From Gelidibacter sp035515035 (GTDB taxonomy: Bacteria; Bacteroidota; Bacteroidia; Flavobacteriales; Flavobacteriaceae): DNA of 64,000 nt. The notes below the pieces were generated by a model. The model had not been told where the DNA came from and made no database searches. It saw only the letters and a program-made list of their open reading frames with translations. The position numbers were made by a program, and so were the translations under genes. The stretch covers positions 1-64,000 of the forward strand of contig NZ_DATJCA010000179.1 of NCBI RefSeq assembly GCF_035515035.1, read 5' to 3'. Shown here piece after piece: positions 43,326 through 51,792 of this stretch; position 1 is the stretch's first letter, and each line of letters opens with the position of its first letter.

Positions 43326-43951
43326 ATGGTGCCTATATGTTGCGCTTGATGGATCAAATCCACCAAATTGGTCACATTTAATTTTTTGAAAAGTCTGGCC
43401 TTATAGGTGCTCACCGTTTTTTCGTTGATATCGAGTTCCAAAGCAATTTCTTTGTTTTTTTTCCCTGTCGACAGTAATTTCAAAACTTCAACTTCACGAG
43501 TGGATAGTCTTTTGTAAAGTTTGCTTTTCTTATTACGGGTATCATCAAAGTGCAAATGTTTCTCCATATTGGCACTCAAGTATATGTCGCCGTTATGTAC
43601 CTTTATAATGGCTTCTCTAATGGTTTCTATATCGACCGTTTTTGAAAGATATCCAGACGCTCCAGCCTTTATAGTGCTAATGGCATAGATTTCTTCTGGA
43701 TGATAACTAAACATGATCACTTTTAAATTTTCGTGTTCTTTTTTTATGGCCCTTAAAGCGGTGATGCCATTAAGTTCAGGGAGATCAATTTCGGAAATGA
43801 TCACATCTACAGGATAACGTCTTATATATTCAAAGATTTCGATTCCTGTACCTACAGTTCCAACCACTTCAATGTCTGGATCTGATTTAAAAAGCAATTT
43901 TAAGCCTTTTCTTACAATGGAATGGTAGTCCACAACCAATACCTTAATCAT
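43322..43951 (-). CDS. NarL/LuxR-family response regulator
   Basis: A 209-residue two-component regulator: receiver domain (about 1-120) with VLVVDYHSIVRKG, the phospho-accepting Asp in VDVIISEIDLPELNG (the Asp at about residue 56), MFSYHPEE and GASGYLSKTVDIE, then a LuxR-type HTH (about 140-205: LSTREVEVLKLLSTGKKNKE, VSTYKARLFKKLNV). The usual acidic pair is reduced to YH at residues 9-10 (normally DD/DH), so metal binding may be altered. No sensor kinase is adjacent. Confidence 0.88.
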   Translation of the reverse strand: MIKVLVVDYHSIVRKGLKLLFKSDPDIEVVGTVGTGIEIFEYIRRYPVDVIISEIDLPELNGITALRAIKKEHENLKVIMFSYHPEEIYAISTIKAGASGYLSKTVDIETIREAIIKVHNGDIYLSANMEKHLHFDDTRNKKSKLYKRLSTREVEVLKLLSTGKKNKEIALELDINEKTVSTYKARLFKKLNVTNLVDLIHQAQHIGTI

Positions 43952-44101
43952 AATTTATTGTTTGTTAGTTCATTAGTTAGTCTATGCGCTTAAGAGGGTA
44001 AGTTTTAGATTGTGGAGATTTGCTACGTAAATGTAAGAAAAAAAACATGGAATTCAGTTGATTTGGACAACATTCAATGCATTGCATGAAAAAAAATCAG
44101 A

Positions 44102-44890
44102 TTATTTTAAGTTTTTAGGTATTTCGCATATCGGAATAGGAATCATTTTATGTTGGTTGTTTCTATTAAGTTTTGAGAATAGTTCAAAAATCTCGCGTTT
44201 TCTGCCTTCAAAATCCTGGGCTTTTTTTCCGTTTTCTTTCATCGTCATTGCCCATTCCAGCTCAGGATAGGACGCCCCAATCTGTTCTTCATCACTTCTA
44301 TCATCGCCAAACAATCCGTCGCTTGGTGCGGCTTTAATAATTGAATCCGAAACCCCTAGCACCTTGGCAAGGTCATAAATTTCAGACTTCATTAAATCGG
44401 CAATAGGGTTCAAATCTACGCCGCCATCGCCATATTTTGTATAAAATCCAATTCCAAAATCCTCGATTTTATTTCCTGTACCCGCTACCAGTAAACCATG
44501 CAATCCGGCGTAATAATACAGCGTGGTCATTCTTAATCTCGCCCGTGTGTTTGCAAGCGCCAGATCAACGGTTGCTTGATTTTCAATTATGGAAACTTCA
44601 GCTTTAAATTGATCAAATACGGGCGTAAGATCCACTAATGCATTTTTTACATTAGGAAAATTATTCCTTAATTGGTTTATGTGCTCTTGTCCTCTGGACA
44701 CGTGGCTTTCTGGCTGATGTATTGGCATTTCTATACACAATACCTCCAGTCCTGTTTTGGCACATAAAATAGAAGTCACGGCCGAATCAATTCCGCCAGA
44801 TATACCAATTACAAAACCCTTTACGTTGGCATTGTTGGCGTAATCTTTTAACCAATTTACGATGTGGTCAATAACTTTTTCAGTTTGCAT
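44102..44890 (-). CDS. nadE: NH3-dependent NAD+ synthetase
   Basis: Last step of NAD synthesis. The 262-residue protein carries the N-type PP-loop GISGGIDSAV (about residues 28-37), the LANTRARLRMTTLYYYAG segment, TGNKIEDFGIGFYTKYGDGGVDLNPIADLMK and the lid DDRSDEEQIG. No glutaminase domain is present, so it uses ammonia or an external donor. It is divergent from gldB with a gap of about 95 bp. Confidence 0.93.
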   Translation of the reverse strand: MQTEKVIDHIVNWLKDYANNANVKGFVIGISGGIDSAVTSILCAKTGLEVLCIEMPIHQPESHVSRGQEHINQLRNNFPNVKNALVDLTPVFDQFKAEVSIIENQATVDLALANTRARLRMTTLYYYAGLHGLLVAGTGNKIEDFGIGFYTKYGDGGVDLNPIADLMKSEIYDLAKVLGVSDSIIKAAPSDGLFGDDRSDEEQIGASYPELEWAMTMKENGKKAQDFEGRKREIFELFSKLNRNNQHKMIPIPICEIPKNLK

Positions 44891-44985
44891 TTTTTAGAGG
44901 ATTTAACACAAAGAATACTACCTTTGTACCACAAAAATAAAGTAATCGCCTAAGTAATAAAAATTAAAGAGGTTATAATAATTCT

Positions 44986-45945
44986 ATGAGGAATGTTGGT
45001 TTTCTATTAGTTCTACTGTTTGTTTTTAACGCTTGTAAAGAAAATAATCAGCTAGAACGTGAAATTTCTAAAGTTGATATTGACTTTAATGTGGAGCGTT
45101 TTGATTTGGATTTCGCAAGTGCTAAATCTGAAGACTTACCTAAGTTGAAAAAGGCCTATCCTTTTTTATTTTCAGAGCGTATACCTGATTCTATATGGAT
45201 TGAGCGCATAAATGATTCGCTTCAAAGAGAACTGTCAAACGAAGTTGAAAACACCTTTTCCAATTTTAATGACATTCATGAAGAAATTGAATCCTTATTT
45301 CAACATTTGAAATATTACGATAAATCCTTTAAAGTGCCTCGGGTCATAACGGTGACTTCCGATGTGGATTACAGAAATAAAACGATTGTAACAGACACCA
45401 TTGTATTGATTTCTTTAGATACCTATTTGGGGTCTGAGCACATTTTTTATGAGGGTATCCAACGGTTTTTAACCTTAAACATGAAGCGTTCTCAGATTGT
45501 GAGCGATTTGGCAGCAAACTATTCCGAGAGATATATTTTCCAAAATAAACCAAAAACCCTATTGGATGATATGATCTATTTTGGAAAACAATTATATTTT
45601 AAAGATAAAATGATTCCATTTAAAACAGATGCTGAAAAGATTGGATATTCTGAAGAGCAACTAGACTGGGCCAAGGCAAATGAAAGTGAGATCTGGCGTT
45701 ATTTTATCGAACGGGAATTGTTGTATAGTACCGATAGTAGTTTGGCTGGGCGATTTATTGCGAATGCACCGTTCTCTAAATTTTATTTGGAACTGGACAG
45801 TGAATCTCCAGATAGGATAGGTCAGTATTTAGGCTGGGAAATTGTAAGATCATTTATGAAGAATAATGACGTTCCGTTCATGGAGATGTTGCAAATGGAG
45901 GCTGATGAAATTTTTAATAAATCTAAATTTAAACCACGTAAATAA
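44986..45945 (+). CDS. gldB: Gliding motility lipoprotein GldB
   Basis: Lipoprotein needed for gliding. The 319-residue protein has the lipoprotein signal (MRNVGFLLVLLFVFNACKEN, lipid on Cys17) and the family stretch EVENTFSNFNDIHEEIESLF, SDVDYRNKTIVTDTIVLISL and LGWEIVRSFMKNN. It overlaps gldC at the stop/start (45945), the conserved gldBC arrangement. A -7 box TACCTTTG (44919-44926) sits 60 bp before the start; the -33 box is weak. The protein is exposed to the periplasm and its exact mechanism is not known. Confidence 0.92.
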   Translation: MRNVGFLLVLLFVFNACKENNQLEREISKVDIDFNVERFDLDFASAKSEDLPKLKKAYPFLFSERIPDSIWIERINDSLQRELSNEVENTFSNFNDIHEEIESLFQHLKYYDKSFKVPRVITVTSDVDYRNKTIVTDTIVLISLDTYLGSEHIFYEGIQRFLTLNMKRSQIVSDLAANYSERYIFQNKPKTLLDDMIYFGKQLYFKDKMIPFKTDAEKIGYSEEQLDWAKANESEIWRYFIERELLYSTDSSLAGRFIANAPFSKFYLELDSESPDRIGQYLGWEIVRSFMKNNDVPFMEMLQMEADEIFNKSKFKPRK

Positions 45946-46280
45946 TGTCTAAAACCATAAAGTCAACCATTGAGTTGCACGTAGAATTGGATGAAAACCG
46001 CGTGCCTGAAAAACTAAGTTGGACGGCACCCGATGGCGGCATCGATAATGAAGAGGCAAAAGCCATGATGCTTTCAGTTTGGGATAGTGAAGCAAAAGAA
46101 ACTTTACGTATCGACCTTTGGACAAAAGATATGCCCGTAGATGAAATGAAACTATTTTTTCATCAAACTTTGGTCGAAATGAGCAACACCTTTCATCGCG
46201 CTACTGAAGATGAAAAAATGAGCGCAACCATGAAGGATTTCTGTGATTATTTTGCCGAAAAGTTAGAGTTGAATAAGTAA
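45945..46280 (+). CDS. gldC: Gliding motility protein GldC
   Basis: Small cytoplasmic protein of 111 residues that stabilises GldB in Flavobacterium. The conserved pattern is visible: LSWTAPDGGIDNEEAKAMML, LRIDLWTKDMPVDEMKLFFH, MKDFCDYFAEKL. Its ATG shares its first base with the last base of the gldB stop codon (TAATG), giving tight translational coupling. It is followed by a family A palindrome at 46289 that could end the operon. Confidence 0.93.
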   Translation: MSKTIKSTIELHVELDENRVPEKLSWTAPDGGIDNEEAKAMMLSVWDSEAKETLRIDLWTKDMPVDEMKLFFHQTLVEMSNTFHRATEDEKMSATMKDFCDYFAEKLELNK

Positions 46281-46288
46281 GTTATATT

Positions 46289-46319
46289 AACCTGCAAGGT
46301 TTTTAGAACCTGGCAGGTT
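46289..46319. repeat. Palindromic repeat, family A
   Basis: AACCTGCAAGGTT and AACCTGGCAGGTT arms around a short loop, 8 bp after the gldC stop; possible terminator. Confidence 0.8.
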
Positions 46320-46340
46320 ATTATAAATAACAAATAAACA

Positions 46341-46952
46341 ATGCGAAAACTCCTGTATGTTTTAATCCTAGTGTTGGTTGTCATGTTCGGCTATCGCCTT
46401 ATTTTTAATGATAAGGAGAAAACGATTCTACAGGAAAATTCTGCACTCATCCAGGAACAGATTAAGAATGTCAGTAAATTAGTGGTCACCGAAGGACATT
46501 TCAGTCAGGTGTTCACTTATAAAAATTCAAAAGCTATTTTTGCCAACTTAGTCAATGTTGAAAAGAAAGCGCTTGTGGTAGTCAATGCAGATGTAACGGT
46601 TTCCTACGATTTGAGTCAGATTGAATACGAATTGGATGAAGCCTCTAAGACACTTAGGATTTTAAGCATTCCAAAAGAAGAGATCAATATCAGTCCTGAT
46701 TTTGAATATTATGATATCACTGCCGATTATTTAAATCCGTTTAAAGCGGAAGATTATAATAAAATTAAAGATAAAGTTAGAGTGCTATTGATGAAAAAGA
46801 TTGAAGCGTCAAATTTAAAAAGCAATGCGCAAAATCGTTTGATCAGCGAACTATCAAAATTCTATATCCTGACCAGTTCTTTAGGATGGACACTTCAATA
46901 TGAAGGTAATTCCATTAAATCATCTGACGATTTACAGAACATAAAATTGTAA
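46341..46952 (+). CDS. DUF4230 domain protein
   Basis: A 203-residue protein with one N-terminal membrane helix (LLYVLILVLVVMFGYRLIF) and a DUF4230 body: SKLVVTEGHFSQVFTYKNSK, LVVVNADVTVSYDLSQIEYE, LRILSIPKEEINISPDFEYY. Probably anchored in the inner membrane facing the periplasm. The family has no assigned function. It lies after gldBC on the same strand, separated by a palindromic repeat. Confidence 0.85.
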   Translation: MRKLLYVLILVLVVMFGYRLIFNDKEKTILQENSALIQEQIKNVSKLVVTEGHFSQVFTYKNSKAIFANLVNVEKKALVVVNADVTVSYDLSQIEYELDEASKTLRILSIPKEEINISPDFEYYDITADYLNPFKAEDYNKIKDKVRVLLMKKIEASNLKSNAQNRLISELSKFYILTSSLGWTLQYEGNSIKSSDDLQNIKL

Positions 46953-47032
46953 GGATACGGCAATATAAATCGAATAAAACAGACCTGATTTCAAATTATT
47001 GCTAATTAAATGCCTTTTCTATAGAGGATGGT

Positions 47033-47344
47033 TTAGGAGGGAACTTTCTTATTTAAACTCAACCAGCCACCACCATTTGTCGCGATAATATTATTCAAAT
47101 TTAAAAATTCAGCGGCCTTTGCAGCCCTGGCGCCACTGGCACAACACGTAATCACAGGTTTATTTATTTTTTTAAGTTCGCCAATACGATTTCTTAAGTC
47201 ATCCAAAGGAATATGTTTTGCATGCTTAATATGGCCATTGTCCCATTCCCTTTGAGTCCGTACGTCCAAAATGATGGCGCCTTTTTCTAAAAGTTCATTT
47301 ATTTGTCTTTTCTTGATACCGAATATAAAATCAAAAATTCCCAT
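47033..47344 (-). CDS. Rhodanese-like domain protein
   Basis: A single rhodanese domain of 103 residues. It has the entry motif ILDVRTQREWDNGHIKHAKH (about residues 24-43) and the active-site loop VITCCASGARAAKAAEFL (Cys near residue 69), so persulfide transfer is plausible. The substrate and partner are unknown. It is transcribed away from the paa regulator gene (tetR, 47408) across a 63-bp gap. Confidence 0.88.
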   Translation of the reverse strand: MGIFDFIFGIKKRQINELLEKGAIILDVRTQREWDNGHIKHAKHIPLDDLRNRIGELKKINKPVITCCASGARAAKAAEFLNLNNIIATNGGGWLSLNKKVPS

Positions 47345-47407
47345 AGTTTTCTTTTGTTTAAATTTACGAAATATTGAGACATATTACCTGAATTTAAACT
47401 TTGAATC

Positions 47408-47980
47408 GTGAACACCGAAGGCACCCGTAGGGATGAAATTATACATACAGCTACAAAACTTTTTAAAGAAAAGGGCTATAGTGCGGTAACCATGCGCGAT
47501 TTGGCAACGGCTATGGGCATGAAAGCTGCAAGTTTGTACAATCACATCAATTCCAAGCAAGAAATTCTAAAAGCTATCATCATTTCTTTGGCTGAAGAAT
47601 TCACGCAAGGTATGGACGCCATAAAAAAATCAGATCAGACAGCTATAGAAAAGTTAAACCTGATTGTTGAGCTCCATGTTGATATTACTACTAAAAATCC
47701 TTACGGAATGGCATCCCTTAATAATGATTGGATGCATTTGGAAGCTCAATTGGACTATTATTTAGGGTTGCGGGAACGCTATGAACAAGATTTTGTAGCC
47801 ATCATCAAAAATGGCATTTCTTCAAATGAAATTGTCGATACAAACCCTGAAGTCGTGATGTTTTCAATACTTTCTACCTTGCGGTCCTTGTATTTGTGGA
47901 TCCCCAAAAAAGAGGAAATTAACCCAAAGGCCTTAGCTCAAAACTTGAGTGACGTTCTCATCTATGGAATTAACAAATAG
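47408..47980 (+). CDS. TetR/AcrR-family regulator, probably of the paa cluster
   Basis: A 190-residue one-component regulator. The N-terminal HTH (about 10-55) reads IIHTATKLFKEKGYSAVTMR, then DLATAMGMKAASLYNHINSK; the C-terminal ligand-binding helical domain is typical of TetR proteins. The start is GTG at 47408. It is the first gene before paaE, and the intergenic region holds a near-perfect palindrome at a predicted start site (48009-48030). By analogy with TetR-type PaaR in Thermus it may sense phenylacetyl-CoA; this is inference. Confidence 0.88.
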   Translation: MNTEGTRRDEIIHTATKLFKEKGYSAVTMRDLATAMGMKAASLYNHINSKQEILKAIIISLAEEFTQGMDAIKKSDQTAIEKLNLIVELHVDITTKNPYGMASLNNDWMHLEAQLDYYLGLRERYEQDFVAIIKNGISSNEIVDTNPEVVMFSILSTLRSLYLWIPKKEEINPKALAQNLSDVLIYGINK

Positions 47981-47996
47981 TTTACAATAAATTTTG

Positions 47997-48030
47997 TAAA
48001 TTTGTATTCTAACTAACAAGTGTTAGTTAG
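47997..48030 (+). promoter_or_regulatory. paaE promoter -7 box and TetR-type operator palindrome
   Basis: A -7 box TAAATTTG (47997-48004) is followed by a palindrome with perfect 10-bp arms, CTAACTAACA (48009-48018) and TGTTAGTTAG (48021-48030), with a 2-bp centre. The arms overlap the expected transcription start (about 48010). The size and position suit an operator for the adjacent TetR-family protein. Confidence 0.75.
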
Positions 48031-48031
48031 C

Positions 48032-48062
48032 AGCCTGATGGGTTACCAAAACCTGGCAGGTT
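48032..48062. repeat. Palindromic repeat, family A (degenerate)
   Basis: AGCCTGATGGGTTACC and AAAACCTGGCAGGTT; imperfect arms, just downstream of the operator in the paaE leader. Confidence 0.6.
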
Positions 48063-48146
48063 GAAATTTGAAGTCATTTTAGCTGTAATGTTTTAGTTTC
48101 ATAACAGTTTACAATTTTTAACCTACCTGTGTTTGCAGGCACGATT

Positions 48147-49220
48147 ATGGCAGAATTCCACAATCTCAAAGTGGCAGATATTTATAAGGAAACAAAAGAT
48201 TGCGTAGTCATTGCTTTTGATATTCCTGATAATTTAAAGGAAACGTTCAGATACCGGCAAGGTCAACACTTGACTTTGCGAAAAACAATCAATGGCGAAG
48301 ACATTAGGCGTAATTACTCGCTGTTTTCAAGTCCGTTGGATGGCGAATGGAAAGTAGCTGTCAAAACCATACGGGACGGTGTGTTTTCAAATTATGTCTT
48401 TAACGATTTAAAAAAGGGAGATACTCTTGAAGTCATGGTGCCGCACGGCGAATTTACGGTGGATGTAGATGTTTCAGCACGTAACAATTACATTGCATTT
48501 GCTGCAGGAAGTGGTATAACCCCATTGCTATCCATAATTAAGACACACTTACATCAGGAGCCAAACAGTACCTTTAAGTTGTTTTACTTGAACCGAACCG
48601 TAAAATCCATTATCTTTAAAGAAGAAATCGAACAGCTTAAAAATGAGTTTTTTGATAGGTTCCAGGTGTTTTATTTTTTAACAAAAGAACAGCGTGACAT
48701 ACCGTTTTTAAACGGACGTTTTGATAAAGAAAAATTGGCAGTGCTGACCAAAACCTTTATCGATGTTCCAGATACGCAACATGCCTTCATTTGCGGGCCG
48801 CAGGATATGATTTACTTGATTCGCGATGAGTTGCAAGCTGCAGGAATGCCTAAAGATAATATTCATTTCGAATTGTTTTTTACAGGCAGTTCTGAAGAAG
48901 AGAATAAACATATTGCAGAAGTCCTTGAACAAAGAATTGATGGCACGCGTGTGACCATTATTGATGGCGGAAAAGAATTCCATTTCATCATGGATGATGA
49001 TTTTGATACCATTCTTGATGGTGCCTTGGCTGCGGGAGCCGATTTGCCTTTTGCCTGTAAAGGTGGCGTCTGTAGTACCTGCAAATGTCAAGTCCTAGAA
49101 GGCTCGGTAAAAATGAAAAAGAATTACGCGCTCGCCGATAAGGAAGTGGCACAAAATTATGTATTGAGCTGTCAAGCCGTCCCTACAAGCGATAAAGTGG
49201 TGGTGGATTTTGACGTATAG
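48147..49220 (+). CDS. paaE: Phenylacetyl-CoA epoxidase reductase subunit PaaE
   Basis: Supplies electrons from NADPH to the ring epoxidase PaaABC(D). It has an FAD-binding ferredoxin-reductase domain (about 1-110: RYRQGQHLTLRKTI, RRNYSLFSSP), an NAD domain (AAGSGITPLLSIIK), and a C-terminal plant-type 2Fe-2S ferredoxin with Cys ligands in PFACKGGVCSTCKCQVLEG and LSCQAVP. The start at 48147 (MAEFHNLKVADIYKETKD) is preferred over an in-frame GTG at 48129. It is the first gene of the paa operon, downstream of the predicted operator. Confidence 0.94.
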   Translation: MAEFHNLKVADIYKETKDCVVIAFDIPDNLKETFRYRQGQHLTLRKTINGEDIRRNYSLFSSPLDGEWKVAVKTIRDGVFSNYVFNDLKKGDTLEVMVPHGEFTVDVDVSARNNYIAFAAGSGITPLLSIIKTHLHQEPNSTFKLFYLNRTVKSIIFKEEIEQLKNEFFDRFQVFYFLTKEQRDIPFLNGRFDKEKLAVLTKTFIDVPDTQHAFICGPQDMIYLIRDELQAAGMPKDNIHFELFFTGSSEEENKHIAEVLEQRIDGTRVTIIDGGKEFHFIMDDDFDTILDGALAAGADLPFACKGGVCSTCKCQVLEGSVKMKKNYALADKEVAQNYVLSCQAVPTSDKVVVDFDV

Positions 49221-49256
49221 CCAAGACCAATCTGCAAGGTTACAATGACAATAGTG

Positions 49257-49393
49257 TTTTGGGCGTTACCCGCCGCGGCGGGTCGGGCTTTCGGCAGTCG
49301 CTCTCTTCGAGGAGCTCCAACAATGCCTCAAATGTGAAGCATTCACGAGATCCAAAATATAAAAGTAAGAGTGAGCGAGTAATCCCTAACGCA
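49257..49393. repeat. Interspersed repeat, family C, copy 1 (about 137 bp)
   Basis: Starts GGGCGTTACCCGCCGCGGCG (with the palindrome ACCCGCC/GGCGGGT) and continues TCGGGCTTTC, GAGCTCCAACAATG, TCAAATGTGAAGCAT, ending GAGTAATCCCTAACGC. A second copy with the same landmarks is at 57578-57718. No coding potential. Together with the hairpins described next it fills the 353-bp gap between paaE and paaA. Confidence 0.75.
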
Positions 49394-49437
49394 GATTATG
49401 CCGGAAATTGAATGTAGTTAGAAAGATATGGTTCTTA

Positions 49438-49571
49438 CAGCCTGCAAGGGTTTAGAACTGTATAGGTTGCAAAATAAAAAAATATAAGACGCAAAAATGG
49501 CGTTCAATATAATAACTTAAAATCAAAATCCCTTTAAGCACCCTCTCCTTCGGAGTGGGCTAGGGTGAGGC
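49438..49571. repeat. Family A palindrome and GGAGTGGG-type hairpin before paaA
   Basis: A family A-like palindrome (CAGCCTGCAAGGGTTTAG to TATAGGTTG, 49438-49469) is followed by a GC-rich hairpin, CACCCTCTCC-TTCGGAGTGGGCTAGGGTG (about 49540-49568), that ends next to the paaA start. The hairpin is of the same kind as the one inside the paaB coding sequence. Confidence 0.65.
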
Positions 49572-49573
49572 TT

Positions 49574-50530
49574 ATGAGTGAAGAGCAAATAAGAAATTTA
49601 GAAAAGCAATTCGAAGAACGTATCGCAAGAGACGAAAAAATCGAACCGAAGGACTGGATGCCAGAAAAGTACCGTCAGACACATATTCGTCAGATGTCAC
49701 AGCACGCGCATTCAGAAATTGTAGGCATGCTTCCGGAAGGGAATTGGATCACCAGAGCGCCCTCTTTAAGACGGAAAGTGGCTTTATTGGCAAAAGTCCA
49801 GGATGAAGCCGGTCATGGTCTGTATCTCTATTCTGCCACAGAAACTTTGGGTATCACACGTGAAGAAATGTATGAACAATTGCATACAGGAAAAGCTAAA
49901 TACTCGAGTATTTTCAACTATCCAACCGTTACTTGGGCTGATATGGGCGCTATTGGTTGGTTGGTTGATGGTGCAGCCATCATCAATCAAGTGCCATTGT
50001 GTAGCACCTCTTTTGGACCTTATGCTAGAGCGATGGTAAGAGTGTGTAAGGAAGAAAGTTTCCATCAGCGTCAAGGTTATGAAATCATGATCAAGTTGGC
50101 AAACGGCACCCCAGAACAAAAAGAAATGGCACAAGACGCTTTAAACCGATGGTGGTGGCCAAGTTTAATGATGTTGGGACCAACAGATGCGGAATCTGTG
50201 CATACAGAACAATCCATGAAATGGAAATTGAAACGGAAATCCAATGACGAATTACGTCAGCAATTCATTGATCAAACCGTGCCACAAGCCGATTTGATTG
50301 GATTGACCATTCCTGATCCCGATTTAAAATGGAATGAAGAACGTGGCAGTTATGACTTTGGAGAAATTGATTGGGATGAGTTTTGGCAAGTGGTCAAAGG
50401 TCATGGTCCAATGAACAAAGAGCGTATGAAAGCCAGAGTTGGTGCGTGGGAACGCGGCGCATGGGTTCGTGGTGCCGCTATGGCACACGCAGAAAAGAAA
50501 GCCGAAAGAAAGGAAAAAGAAGTAGTATAA
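49574..50530 (+). CDS. paaA: Phenylacetyl-CoA epoxidase catalytic subunit PaaA
   Basis: Di-iron monooxygenase subunit that epoxidises the ring of phenylacetyl-CoA. The 318-residue protein (start ATG 49574; an in-frame GTG at 49565 is less likely) has metal-binding helices with VQDEAGHGLYLYSATETLG (Glu-x-x-His) and VCKEESFHQRQGYEIM (second Glu-x-x-His), and the strongly conserved MPEKYRQTHIRQMSQHAHSE. Full length. It is the second cistron, 353 bp after paaE; the long gap holds repeats. Confidence 0.95.
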   Translation: MSEEQIRNLEKQFEERIARDEKIEPKDWMPEKYRQTHIRQMSQHAHSEIVGMLPEGNWITRAPSLRRKVALLAKVQDEAGHGLYLYSATETLGITREEMYEQLHTGKAKYSSIFNYPTVTWADMGAIGWLVDGAAIINQVPLCSTSFGPYARAMVRVCKEESFHQRQGYEIMIKLANGTPEQKEMAQDALNRWWWPSLMMLGPTDAESVHTEQSMKWKLKRKSNDELRQQFIDQTVPQADLIGLTIPDPDLKWNEERGSYDFGEIDWDEFWQVVKGHGPMNKERMKARVGAWERGAWVRGAAMAHAEKKAERKEKEVV

Positions 50531-50614
50531 TAATAACTTGTAATTGAAGATGAAATTGAAGTTCAAAACGAATCAACTTCAATTTTGAGTTCAATTTCAA
50601 TTTAATCAATATTT

Positions 50615-50950
50615 ATGACAAACGATAAGAATCAAACTCCCCCTCTTTCGGAGGGAGTTGGGGGGAGGCCAAAGAATTGGCCGCTATGGGAAGTCTTCGT
50701 AAGAAGTAAAAACGGATTGGAGCATCGTCATTTTGGCAGTTTGCATGCGGCAGATGCCGACATGGCACTTGAGAATGCGCGTGATGTTTACACCCGTAGA
50801 AATGAAGGCGTCAGCATTTGGGTTGTAGAATCCAAAAATATCACCGCCTCCAACCCTGAGCACAATGGCGAAATGTTTGAACCAGCAAAAGATAAAGTGT
50901 ATCGTCATCCAACGTTTTACGAATTGCCGGATGAGGTGAAATATATGTGA
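50615..50950 (+). CDS. paaB: Phenylacetyl-CoA epoxidase subunit PaaB, with a repeat-derived N-terminus
   Basis: Small structural subunit that bridges the PaaAC dimers. The family core is clear from residue 20: KNWPLWEVFVRSKNGLEHRH, FGSLHAADADMALENARDVY, VSIWVVESKNI. Homologues begin right at KNWPLWEV. Here 18 extra residues (MTNDKNQTPPLSEGVGGR) precede it, and their DNA (50636-50668) is a GC-rich hairpin of the mobile repeat type (ACTCCCCCTC...GAGGGAGTTGGGG). The repeat landed at the 5' end and was kept in frame. An alternative start inside is not obvious. Confidence 0.93.
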   Translation: MTNDKNQTPPLSEGVGGRPKNWPLWEVFVRSKNGLEHRHFGSLHAADADMALENARDVYTRRNEGVSIWVVESKNITASNPEHNGEMFEPAKDKVYRHPTFYELPDEVKYM

Positions 50951-50960
50951 CGCTTGCGTC

Positions 50961-50987
50961 ATTCCCTCGAAGGAGGGAATCTCATGA
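50961..50987. repeat. Palindromic repeat, family B, between paaB and paaC
   Basis: ATTCCCTC-GA-AGGAGGGAAT followed by CTCATGA; the trailing ATCTCAT is shared with the copies at 18437 and 51793. Confidence 0.75.
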
Positions 50988-51036
50988 ACAGCAGCTTAAG
51001 TTAAATTAAAGATTGCCACTTCAGCAGAAAATTATT

Positions 51037-51789
51037 ATGAATCAAAACCTATATCAATATATTCTCGGCATCGCCGACAACTCCCTTATCCTCGGTCAAC
51101 GCATGGGGGAACTCTGCGGTCACGGCCCAAGCTTGGAAACTGACATCGCCTGTACCAATATTTCACTCGATTTATTCGGACAAGTGCGTAGTTATTTCCA
51201 ATACGCGGCCAAAATAGCAGGTGATGGACGAACGGAAGATGACATTGCCATGCTTCGTAAAGAGCGAGACTATGTGAACGTGCTGTTAGTTGAACAGCCC
51301 AACACCGATTTTGCTTATACCATGGCGCGTCACTTTCTATTTGATGTGTATCACTTTTTATTCTTAACAGAGTTGAAAAAAAGTAAAGACATGACCTTAG
51401 CTGCAATCGCTACAAAATGTATTAAAGAGGTGAGTTACCATCAACGTTTTTCATCGGATTGGATCAGGCGTTTAGGTGACGGCACCGAAGAAAGTCAGAG
51501 GCGGATGCAAACCGCAATCAACGATTTATGGACTTATACTGATGAATTGTTCCACCAAACCGAAGCCGATAAGGCAATGGTTTCAGAAGGTATTGGCGTA
51601 GATGTGACCAAATTGAAAGCAGCTTATTACGATAAAGTAAATACGATTTTAGAAGAATCAACCTTGGTCATTCCCGAATCTAAATATTTCCAAAAAGGCG
51701 GAAAAATGGGAATCCATACAGAACATATGGGTTTCTTACTGGCGGAATTGCAATATATGCAACGTACTTATCCCAATATGGAATGGTAA
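51037..51789 (+). CDS. paaC: Phenylacetyl-CoA epoxidase subunit PaaC
   Basis: Structural, ferritin-like partner of PaaA. The 250-residue protein from ATG 51037 (MNQNLYQYILGIADNSLILG) contains GPSLETDIACTNISLDLFGQ, the helix VSYHQRFSSDWIRRLGDGTE and the C-terminal GIHTEHMGFLLAELQYMQRT, all typical of PaaC. The in-frame TTG at 51013 would add eight residues and is less likely. It holds the fold of a di-iron protein but is considered non-catalytic. Confidence 0.95.
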   Translation: MNQNLYQYILGIADNSLILGQRMGELCGHGPSLETDIACTNISLDLFGQVRSYFQYAAKIAGDGRTEDDIAMLRKERDYVNVLLVEQPNTDFAYTMARHFLFDVYHFLFLTELKKSKDMTLAAIATKCIKEVSYHQRFSSDWIRRLGDGTEESQRRMQTAINDLWTYTDELFHQTEADKAMVSEGIGVDVTKLKAAYYDKVNTILEESTLVIPESKYFQKGGKMGIHTEHMGFLLAELQYMQRTYPNMEW

Positions 51790-51792
51790 CCA

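Noticed and set aside
51086..51406. Reverse-strand reading frame of 106 codons inside paaC, and similar ones inside paaA, paaZ, dnaG and metX/thrA
   Set aside because: Shadows of real genes; no start context, no recognisable domain.
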